Assembly (NCBI RefSeq): GCF_949987535.1 | Contig: NC_080064.1 | Span: forward strand, 46,705,937-46,769,936 | DNA: 64,000 nucleotides | Source: Balaenoptera acutorostrata | Taxonomy: Eukaryota; Chordata; Mammalia; Artiodactyla; Balaenopteridae | Reading direction: 5' to 3' | Shown here: piece after piece, positions 15,301-27,454 of the stretch | Layout of the letters: every line of letters starts with the position of its first letter | Position numbering within the stretch: the stretch's first letter is position 1 | Program-made: the position numbers and the translations under genes | Notes under the pieces: generated by a model | Databases searched by the model: none | What the model saw: only the letters and a program-made list of their open reading frames with translations | What the model was told of the DNA's origin: nothing

Positions 15301-18300
15301 CCTGGAGCGCAGGACTTCCACAGCACCCATCACTACCCAGTTCTACCTTCTAAAATCGAGCCCTAGCAGCAGGCACTCACTCAATAACCGTTTGTCTAAG
15401 GAATTACTTTAGGAACACATCTGAACCAAGCACCTAGAAAACGACTACGTGCCAGCAACGAATGAGCTTCTTTCTTCCCTTCTTTCTCTCTTCTGACTCT
15501 ATGAATGTTCCTCCATTTCTCTCTTATGGGAGAAAAATGGACACGATGTTTATTTAGCATCCATTGTGCTTATTAAAGATGTGCATACTTTGGATTTAAT
15601 TTTAAAAAAGAAAAACTAAGTTGAAGGTCTTCCAATCATATGAAAATAATATAGTCAAACTACTCTTTGAATGTGACCCTGGATTTTTTTTCCCTTTGAC
15701 AGTCAACAACCCCCAAGCTTTAAAAAATAAGCACAGGTCATAAGCAAATATTTAAACAGCTGTTTGTATCTGAATATTATTCGAAGAAACACTAAAACAT
15801 ACTTTTATCTTAAAATTATAATTCAATTTATTAAAAGGAATTATTAAATTAGTATACCTTTTAGTTGGTTCCATCTGCAAATTCTTACCTTGAATCCATC
15901 CTTCTTGTTTTTTTCCAAACCTGACCATTCTCCAGGCTGAAAATTAATTTTAAGAAATATTAAGAAATGTAAGTGACTTGGTAAAAGCACTACCTATAAT
16001 TTCCCAATTTTGGACACTAAGGTAAGAGCTTCCAGGTAGGACATTTAGTTTAATTTACATAATAGGGGAGGAAAATTACTTGGCTCTAATTACTCAGACA
16101 ATACTATTGCTCTGACAACAAAACTAGACCAAAGATAAAACCAACCCTTTTAATATCTTCTATGCACTTAATGATGTAGCTCCTCTTGATTGCTTCTTTC
16201 ACTGCATACGCATCACTTAGGATTGTCAGGTGCTCCTCCAAAGCTTGCTGAATAAGGCTACTGGGCAGCGTTGGGAGATGAGCCAGCTCCCAGAGTACAT
16301 CTAACACCTACGATAAATCACATGTGGTGAGCCAGCCCATACGCAGGTAAAGCTGCTTTAAGTACTTGTAGCTAGAAAAAGTCATTTGATTCTCCTGCCT
16401 TTCCAGAAGTGGTCTCAAAGCGAGCTTCCCGGCCTATTCGTCCAATCAGGCTCAAGAGCTTCTGTCTTACTCTATCGGTCTCGGTCTCCCAGCTCTGTAG
16501 AACGAAGAAGAAAAGACACAGGAACTGCTTCCCAGTCCCATTTGATCACACTGGCAAAATATGCAAAAACTTTAAACTTGAGCTAAAGAAGTTTAATAAA
16601 GTAAGAAGAGTACAGTTAAACACTGCTAATTTAGAGGGAGGAGACCTCAAAATAAGATTATTTTAGAAATATTTAAAAGTAAGCACGTTTGAACACATAC
16701 CTTCTGAATGAGAACAAACAAATGATTAAGCTGATCTGAATTAAATTTGACAGCTGCTGCAGCAATAATAGTATGGATATTCTCGATCACAGTAGATGAT
16801 TGTCCTGACTAGAAAAGAAGACATTGGGAAGAAAGTTAAGTCTTGGAAACTGGAAAAACCCAAGTCTTTCCCTATTGATTTATAGAAGCAAAAGTAAAAC
16901 AGTAACAAACATAAACTGATTCTAGTCTAACAGCATACATACACTTGCATGATAATATTGGTAAGACTACAAGAAGCAACCATTATTAATGGTTATCTGT
17001 TGGCCTTGTTTAAATTCCTAGAAGCATTAAATCTCTAAAAAGACAATGTAAAAACAGATGAGAATCAAGTTCTCAATCTGACATATTCATTTCAAGAGGA
17101 GAACAAAATATTTTCAACTGGCTTAAAAACAATTTAAACTAATTACTTTACAAGAAAAACATACTCACTTTTCACATTTTATAAATGATCTTGAGGGTCT
17201 CAGTTGAGAGTATTATATGTCTCATTTTTAAAACTGCTTATAGATATTTTGTGACTTCAATTAATATTTATTTATCCATGGGCAGTAAGTCTCTGCTTTA
17301 GAGAGTCACCACCCTTCTCCCTTACTGATAAAAAATGTCAGAAAAAGGCAAAAATAATTCTGATCAACTTACCTGTATCTTCCAAATTTTAGTGAGCTCA
17401 TCTAAAGACAATTTACTGCCCAAGAGTTCAATAATTCCCTTTATACGATCACAGTATTGTGCTTGGTCTATGTTGCCTAAGAGAAGAAACACCAGAGAGG
17501 CAGACAGATACAGTGAACACTGACTTTCTAAATATGATTCTATTTATTCAAAGCAATATTAACTTGCTATAAGATTATTTAAAGGCTAATATAGTCAAAG
17601 CAACAATTTCATACCTTTTTTATACATAAATATATTATGTATGTGTTAGGTAACTTTTTTTAAGCAACTTACCTTCCAATGCAATTGACAGAACTGAGTT
17701 CTCAACTAGCCAATCTAACAGTCTGTCTGTATCTATAGCATTCTTCACAGATTTGGATAAAGTGCTATCTTCTATTAGTTTGGTTACCTAAAAAAGACAG
17801 GATTATTGTAATTGAATCTAATGCAAATATTCATAATCAAAATCTTCATATATATTTTGTGACTTTTATAGTGTTACAATGTGGTCTAATGATTAGCCAA
17901 AATGTATCAAAGGCCAGTTATTAGAAGTTAATAGACTACTTATTTGTGATGTCTCTTTAAAAAGAACACAGAGCTCACACTTCCTGGGCCACTGCTGATT
18001 GGCTCAGGGATGCACATCTGACCCAAACTTCAATCAGAGCACTCCTCCAAATTCTATACTTGGGACCAGAGAGAAAGTATCAGTCCTTCCCGAGTCACAA
18101 GAGCTATCCATGGCCATGTCTACCATATGAAAGATGCCACTCTGTAGGTGGAAAGAGAACAAGGCCATCATGCTCATAAAAGCAGAGATAAGACCTGCAT
18201 AGAGTCCTGGCAGTGGTTCAGTCTCAGATTCTAGTTGATCCTGTTGCCCACATGTGTCCCTGCCCTTACACGGTTTGGCTAGTCAATCTCTCATTCATGT

Positions 18301-21300
18301 GAGACAGCCCAGCCTTCTTCCATTAAATTCCTCTTTTAGTCTAAGATAATTCAAGATGAGTTTATTTCACTTGCAGCCAAGAATCCTAATTAACATAAAA
18401 CTGAAGGAAAATAACTGGAATTATGACTGAACTGTATTGGCTCCACCGGAAACTCACCAAAACCAACTATGCTCATGTAAAGTTTAGGAAGCTGCAGAAA
18501 ATTATTTCCATCATTTTGCTTAGACCATCACAGTTGTAAACAAAACAAAATTTTGCCTCAACCCCAGTTAGAAGAGTTAATTTAAGTAAACACATATCTG
18601 AAATATAGTAAAAGGAATTATACCCTTAGGGTAAAAAGTAAATCTCAAACTGCATATTCCAAGGAATTATGTTCTAGCAAATTTCACTAGAACACTAAAT
18701 ATTTCACAGAACGAATTTGGAAATGTAATACGTATAAAAATATTACTTTATTAACAATTATAAACATGTACACCATTTTATAGATAATCACTTATCTCTT
18801 TTTGTAGGATTACAAGAAATTATTATTCTTTATTTCCCAACATTTTTACATTAATAACCACAAGTTTTGGAAGAACTTAAAAGTGTCTGTGCTTTAAGTC
18901 TTCCAGAAACGGACGCAAAACTTACTTCTTTGAGGGAATTCATTTTAGCGCTAAAATGAGGTGATTTCAGCATGCGCAGTAGGATGTCTAGTCGAAGGTC
19001 ATCCACAACGGTCACCAGATCCGGTTGGAAGCGCATGCAAAGTAACTTAATGGCAGACAAGAGCTCCGGGATGCTAACCAATCTCTTTTATGTAAAAAAA
19101 TACACACAAACGTACAGATACATAAACAGAAAAAACAAAAAGGAACCATGAAAACATTTTGATGCCAATCCTTACACACACACAGGAATACAGGACATTT
19201 TCAATAACCACGGCCTAATGGTATCTGATATTCCACATGGTCAATAAACTATATTTTACTTCTAAACAAAAGTTAGCACATGTGTGAGCAAAGAAAAGGG
19301 AAGGGTTCTGCGATGAATTCAAGGTAGACAAAATAAATCATGTTAAATTTAAATGTTAAAATTGCTTTAAACACCTTTGGATAGCTTTTAATACTGAATT
19401 ATTTTAAAGCTTCTTCAATGCTATACCAATTATACTACTATCAAAATCAACATGTTAGTAAAATTCTTAATGGTATCACTTACTGACAACCCTACATTCA
19501 TTTTATTGACTGAGGTAACACCAACCACTTGGTATTTCAGACAAAACATTTTTTGGTTAGGAGATGTAAAATTAATTTGATGTGAGTTGTATGTGACCAG
19601 AATCCAAACAGCAATGGTGTGTGAACCTTGCCCTAAGCCATGGCTCTGCTTCCACGGACCAATAGGCATTGGGGCTACTTGACTGGAGAGAACATTACCT
19701 TATCTTTAAGGTCCTTTTCTTCCACACTCCGCACGTCCTGGATTGTAGTAAGGATGACTGGGTCCAGCATGGGCTGCAAGAAAAAAGTACTAAAGTTAAT
19801 AAGGAACCCTGAATCTGTCCCCAAACTAGAGAGGAGACACTTTTTTATTCACATTTCAAAAAGGAGAGGGTGCTATGCAAAGATCTGAATTCCAGTATTA
19901 GAGCAGCCACTAACTAGGTAATAGCATCCCAAGTAAACCCTTAACTGATTCTGTGACTCAGCTTCTTTACTATCATATGGGTGCAATCCCTCTTTTCTGT
20001 CTTATAAAGGGTCCTTTGAAGAGCAACCAAAGACAACCAAAGACACACCGACTAACTTAAAACATTAAGCATGAGTATGTATTATTTTTGTAATAAAGTA
20101 TTTTGCATTTGATTTAAAAAATGAATATAAGCACAGACCATGAAAAATACGCTGTTTTATGCATTTATTTTGCTAACTGATATAAATGAGGCCTATAGAC
20201 AAGACTCATACAACACACTGCTCCAGAATGGTAGCATAACCAGGTAACTAACTCTGAAGAGTATGTGAGAAGTAGCAAACTATTAGCTAGATCTAAATGA
20301 TCACTTCCATTTAAGTAAAATAATTTTTAAAACTTATCTGGTGACAAGAGAAGATAGACAATATTTGGCTGTCAAAGCAAGAAGACATTAGCAATGAATT
20401 AAAGTGACATCAGGCAACTGATTATCCAAGTAGAATTTCTTTATTTACACTTATGCCAACTGTATAGTGACAACTGAGGGCTGTCAGGGTAAGAGGCAAG
20501 TCACACTGCTCTTGTCAGCATGTGCCAGCCCTGCTTAATTCTCACTGCAACTCTGTGAGATAGGCATGGTTATTACCACTATTTTACAGATAAAGAAGCC
20601 AAGTCACAGGAGTTACTTCAGTCTTCTGAAGTCACACAAGGAGCAAGTGGTAGAGACAATTGTTAATTTACATAAATATGGTATGAATTTATTGCTGAAT
20701 GAATTTAAGGTTGGATGGTTTGATATAATTCAAATAAAGATAAAGTTAAATATGCTTTGGTTGGAAATTCATATACTTTTTACTCTTTTTAAAGTACACT
20801 GTGCTTGGACTTCCCTGGTGGCACAGTGGTTAAGAATTTGCCTGCCAATGCAGGGGACACGGGTTCAAGCCCTGGTCCGGAAAGATCTCACATGCCACGG
20901 AGCAGCTAAGCCCGTGTGCCACAACTACTGAGCCTGCGCTCTAGAGCCCGCGAGCCACAACTACCAAGCCCATGCACCACAACTACTGAAGCCCGTGCGC
21001 CTAGAGCCTGTGCTCCGCAACAAGAGAAGCTACCGCAATGAGAAGCCCATGCACCACAACGAAGAGTAGCCCCCACTCGCGGCAACCAGAGAAAGCCTGC
21101 GTGCAGCAACGAAGACCCAACGCAGCCAAAAAAAAAAAAAAAAAAGTACACTGTGTTTACATACAAAACCTGGAATTTCTAGAGAACTTAGTATTAATTA
21201 ACAGTTGGAATATTTACACTGAATCTCTTTCCATGGAGCAATGCACGGGTTTAAAAGCATGCATTTAAAAATTCAATCCTGGCTCTGATTATTAAAAAGC

Positions 21301-24300
21301 CAATTATTAAATTATTAAGTCAAATCATTTTGTCTATGTCTTAGTGTTTCAGCTACAAAACGAATGATTGTATTCATATGCTTAATAAGTGAGAACACTA
21401 GATGTCTCTAAAGACCTTAGTATCCAGAATGAAGAAATACACAAGTAACCATCCTGTTTCATTTAAAAATCTTACAGTATTACTTTGAAATCTAAAGAAG
21501 GCACTTAAAACTTAGAAATAGCAGGAATTTCCAGAACCTACAAAAAAAATCCTATATCCCCCTTGTTAAAATGGCCCTAAGTAAATTAAATATTAGAAAG
21601 AAGGAACAGTGCATACTATTTGCTTCCAAAGGACACTAAGCTTTCAAAACCATTTGTGGTGATTTTAAAAAATCTCTGTGAAAGTTTTAAGTTTCACAGA
21701 CTTATTTTTATAAAGAAAATAATAAATGGAGGCATTTCAACATGACATTTTATTCAGTAAAACTTGTTAACTGAAATGGAAAGGAATAAGAAAATGTAAT
21801 AAGCCCTAAACATTAGGAAGCTGAACATTCTGCAGCCTTGACTATCCTGTGACCTGCTGACGTACAATCTGCAGAGGCAAGAAATCAGACAAGATGTGCT
21901 GTTAAACTGTTCCTCAGAGAGTGAGTGACTTGGCTAGCAGGTGAGCCCAGCACCACTCAGCACTGTTTAATACATAATGGCACTGAACCCTTAAATAATC
22001 CTGTAAAGGGGGTAGGGATATATGCCACCTATTTTATAGTGAAGGAAACAAAGAAAAATATATGCTATAATATGTAATTATATTTGATAAAATGATAAAT
22101 TGAAAAGGTAAATAACCTTAAATGTTAGGTCTCCTATACCTTAAATTAGTAATCACTTTTATTTATCTTCTGATAATATTTTCACTATAAAGATAGCTAA
22201 TCCGAAAAAAAAGAAGTTACTCTAAATTAGGCACAATTCTGAACAACCGGATAAAAAGATAATTTTACTGTTTGTATGTCTTAGATCACCTCTGAAGTAA
22301 GTGTAAGATGGCCTATCTTACCTGTACCACTGAGGAGTTGAGGTACTCTGCACACACCCCTAAGGGCTGCACCAGTGCTGATACTGCCTGAAAAAAGACA
22401 GTGAAGGTGAGAAATAAATGTGAGTGAGTTTCTTCCTTTCAACATTAAACAAATCCCCTTTAATATGTCAGAGAACATTTTATACTCTTGAATAGGAAGA
22501 ACTGATATAAAGATGTCGATTTATTTAAATTACTGTAGAAATGTGATTTAAATCATAATATGCCAATAAAACTTCTTTCAAGGCTTGGATGAGATGATTC
22601 TAACGTTCACATTGCAGAATAATAAAAATTTTTATTTGAAAAAGGAGAGAATAGTTGGGGAAGGAGTGAAATGTGCCTTTAACAAAAAAACACTTAAGAC
22701 TTCCATGAAGAAAATTATAAAACTTTACAAAAATACATAAATAGTCTAAATAAATGAGATACGATGTTCTTGAATGGAAAGGACCAGTACTGTAAAAATG
22801 AACAAACTGAACACAATTCCACATATGGTCTTGGTGGAACTTTCTGCAGGAGAACCTGACATGCTGGCTATATTCAGAAGAGTAAAAATATGAGAATGAT
22901 CAATAAAATTTGAGAAAAGAAAGACGTTGAGCAAAACTGGCACTACCAATAATGAAAACATTGGAGAAATGGTATAAAAATGGCAGAGTGACCGAACAAA
23001 TGAATGACAGGAACAGAAGTCCAAGAACAATTCATGTATACACGGGACTCAGACATTTGATAAAGCCAACAAATCAAAGCAGTGAAGAAAAAAATGGAAT
23101 ATTCTTTAAAGGATCTTAACAATTAGTTACCCATTTGGAAGAAAATAAAATTGGATTTCTATCTTACACCATATATAAACACATTCTAAATGAATTCAAG
23201 AACTAAGTTTAAAAAATGAAACTGTAGAAGTATAAAATTAAATGAGTATTTTTATAACCTTGAGATGGGGAAGGAAACACTTCCCAAGCAAATAAGAAAA
23301 ATTTTAAGCCATTAAGGAAAAAATTGACTGTATAAAATTCTGAAGCCTCTGTATGGCAAAAAGACACCATCAACAGAAATGAAAAGAGAAGGAAAAGGCT
23401 GGGAAAGAAATTTACAAATACACAAAATAGACATGCCATTGATATACTTAATATAAAAAGAAAAAAATTAATAAGACAAGCAACCCCAAAGACCTATGTA
23501 AATAGATCAAATTTACAGAAGAAATGCCAATAGCCAATAGTCATATAACAAAATGCTCAAATTCACAGGAAATCAGAGTATTGCAAATTAGATAATAAAA
23601 TACCATTTTTTTGGTCCATCATATTGGAAAATTAAAGACTAACAATATTCAACACTAATGACAGTACTAGGAAATGACTTTGTGGGAGTATATACTGGTC
23701 ACTGCTTTTTGAAAGATTTAGCACTATCAATTATAATTTTAAAATGTATATAGTCTTTGAAATCCCATTTTCTAGGAATCTATCCTTCAGAAATGGCAGC
23801 AAATGCACACAAGGACAAATTTACATGGAACACTCTCTGTAATAGCAAAAACTTAGAAATAATCCAATGCTCATTAATAAATGACTGCATCACAGTACAA
23901 CAGTTGCAGGAATACATTGGAGTCATCAAAAACACTGATAGCACTAACCTGGAAAGATGTCCATGATATAATGTTATATGAAAATATGCTACTAGGTATA
24001 GTTTGATTACAATTTGGTCTCAAAGAGAAAGAGAGAACATGCAGATATACTTTATATAAACTTAGGAAAAAGTCAGAAAGGCTATGCATTATATGGGTAA
24101 CCATGACCTAGGAGGTAGATGTATGTGTTGGGGTGGGGTGGAGGACAGGAAACCTTCACTTCTTACTTTGTACAGGTATTTTAAACTGACAGATTGTGAA
24201 TGACTTTTTTTCCCCAGTATTTTTCAAATCCAAAAATATGTAAATATAAATGTAAAATGATGACATTCACTTGTACTCAGTCTTATAACACGGCCTAAAT

Positions 24301-27300
24301 TTATTCTGGGACATAGTCACCTTCTTAACTGGTCAGAAATCAGACATTTATTGTGACTTTTAAAAAAACTTATTGATTTATTTGTGGCTGCCTTGGGTCT
24401 TCATTGCTGCATGCGGGCTTTCTCTAGCTGTGGCGAGCAGGGGCTACTCTTCGTTGCGGCATGTGGGCTTCTCATTGCAGTGGCTTCTCTTGTTGCAGAG
24501 CACGGGCTCTAGGTGCGCAGGCTTTGGTAGTTGTGGCTCGCGGGCTCAGCAGTTGTGGCACACAGGCTTAGTTGCTCTGCAGCATGTGGGATCTTCCTAG
24601 ACCAGGGCTCGAACCCGTGTCCCCTGAATTGGCAGGTGGATTCTTAACCACTGCGCCACCAGGGAAGCCCTTACTGTGAAATTTTAATTGTACCTGTTTG
24701 CAAAATTAGAGTCTCAATCTTTGCAATCTCCTTCTCCTACGCCTGAATTTCTACCATCTTCTCAATACAACCTAAACAATCTAATTTTACATCAACTGCA
24801 ACAAACAACACAGTTGTCTGAAAAATGGTCTGACCTAAGGGAAAAATCTTGGAGGTATCTTTAGCTTCAAGACATTTGATGATAATGAGGGCAAGCCCAG
24901 ATTCCTATGTATCCATCCTTGGCCAATTTTCATCCAAGTAGGGGAGAAACTTTGGGCTTCTCTGTTTGTTTGTTTAAATAAATTAACTCTGCAGGAAATT
25001 AGTGAGCGTTTTATTTAACCTTTTTAAAAAATGAAGTCCATTTCTAATACTGCCCAATGACCAATATAGCCAGTTCCTGAGAAACAAGCAAGCTGGATAA
25101 AACCCTATATCAGAACAGGTTTTGTTTTGTCTTGCTTTTTAAGTCACTACCTATTATCTTCCAGGTCAAGAGTCGTCTCTAACATACTTGATCCATTTAA
25201 TGGGGATCAAAATGACAGCCTAACAACCTAGTTAACAGTCAGGGAGGGAGAAGAGGCCTCTGATCAGTGTCAGTAGAAGTATTTATGAGCTGGCAGACAT
25301 CTGATCTTTAAGGATAAACACTGGGTAGCAAGAAATAGTCTATTACCAACCACAGCACCGGTCTCTCTGATTGACCGTTGTTACTGCTCTCATGCAAAGA
25401 TGGACCAAGGGAGTTAGGTGATTGGTCATGGTCCCACAGAAATAACTGCTATTGTAAGCACAATTTATACCACTTAGGTATATTATTTTACCACATCATT
25501 TTCTGCTCTGATCAATTTACAGTAGCTAGCACAGTGTCTTCTACATGGAAAGTACATAAGTAGTTTATAATTGAATGATTCATTAACTAGAGAACAGAAC
25601 AAAGTGCTCTCGGTTACAAACAGGTCAGCAGTCCGTGAAAAATTAAAGATTAAGTTATTCCCCTTATCACAAGGTTAAATTTTTTGAGAAAATGAAGTTG
25701 ACATGAAAAGATAATGGTATTGCACCTGAGGGATGATTCTAAGCTCCTGTTATAGCCTTTGTTATCTATGAATCTCTGTAACACCAGAAAGCTGACTAAA
25801 CAATCTTTTTTTTTTTTTTTTTTTTTTATAACTAACCACTTGGGCCACTTGCTTTTTCTCTTCTTGCGCTTTATTTTTTTAAAGTATTTGTTTATTTATT
25901 TATTTATGGCTGTGTTGGGTCTTCGTTTCTGTGCGAGGGCTTTCTCTAGTTGTGGCAAGCGGGGGCCACTCTTCATCGCAGTGCACGGGCCTCTCACTGT
26001 CGCGGCCTCTCTTGTTGCGGAGCACAGGCTCCAGACGTGCAGGCTCAGTAATTGTAGCTCACGGGCCCAGCTGCTCTGCGGCACGTGGGATCTTCCCAGA
26101 CCAGGGCTCGAACCCGTGTCCCCTGCATTGGCAGGCAGATTCTCAACCACTGCGCCACCAGGGAAGCCCTAAACAATCTTAAAATAAAATATTTTATTTG
26201 TTTCTGGTACTATGAAATAACTTCTGACTTATCTGAGGCATAAAATTGTTATGTACACATATACTTGCCACATATAGCAACTGTCCCTAAATAGCAAGAT
26301 AATTTCATGTAACCACCACAAGTTAGTAGTTAAGAGAAAAATATCACAAAGAGAAATCGGTGTGGTGAAAAAAAAAAAACCAAACACCATACACTGAAAT
26401 TTGCTTATTTTGATTAACAGTAAACATTTCTGTGGTTATCAGAACCATGGAAGCTGCTCCTGTAAAGATTAACTTAAACTTTAACATTTAATTTGTCTAG
26501 ACCATGTCCCTTGGGTTACACAGCAACCCAGATAAAGTGAACTTCCACACTGTACATATAGTGGTTTAACTTACCCCAAGTTCTATATCTTCTGAATGGA
26601 GCTTGGCCTGGATTGCTGCAAATCCACCTAATTCTCCAAACTGAGAAGAAAAAAGGTATACATTAATTTTAAAATGCTATACCTTAATAGTTTAAGCAAG
26701 CAACTAAGGCTCACATTCTGCTTTATTAATGTGCTCTATAATCCTGGTCTTAAGGGTCATCACAAAGATAATTCCAATGCTCCTGTGATATACCAGAGGA
26801 GATGTGCTAAGCCTTAAAGCTGAGGTTTATCTGTAAAAACAGCACATATAAAAAAGAGGAAGAAACTGTAAAACCTATCTGATTATTCTCTGTAGCTGTC
26901 ATCTACCTAAACACCAAACTCTAGGAAATCTCATTAGAAAATGGAAAACATGATCATATTAATAAAAGCTTTATACCTTATTTACCAAATCCACAACCCA
27001 TCCATGAGGCTCCTATGAGAAAAGAAAATAGAAAATGAGATAGCAATACAAAAACTTCCCTACTAACCCTCACATTTCTTTTATCCTAAATCAAAAGTTG
27101 GAAAAAAATTAAAATTTAAAAAATATTTGAGGGCTTCCCTGGTGGCGCAGTGGTTGAGAATCTGCCTGCTAATGCAGGAGACACGGGTTCGAGCCCTGGT
27201 CTGGGAAGATCCCACATGCCACGGAGCAGCTGGGCCCGTGAGCCACAGCTGCTGAGCCTGCGCGTCTGGAGCCTGTGCCCCGCAACGGGAGGGGCCGCGA

Positions 27301-27423
27301 TAGTGAAAGGCCCGCGCACCGCGATGAAGAGCGGTCCCCGCACCGCGATGAAGAGTGGCCCCCACTTGCCGCAACTAGAGAAAGCCCTCGCACGAACCGA
27401 AGACCCAGCACAGCCAAAAAAAA

Positions 27424-27454
<31 letters not shown>

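Noticed and set aside
15079..15366. 95-codon open frame in a GC-richer patch
   Set aside because: No domain recognised and isolated in intron 16. Not supported as a gene.
20806..21142. tRNA gene (A and B box-like SINE heads)
   Set aside because: The heads are tRNA-derived SINE promoters within full CHR-2 elements with target duplications, not tRNA genes.
24390..26170. Direct-repeat spacing between SINEs suggesting an array
   Set aside because: The copies are independent SINE insertions with different target duplications, not a CRISPR-like or tandem array.
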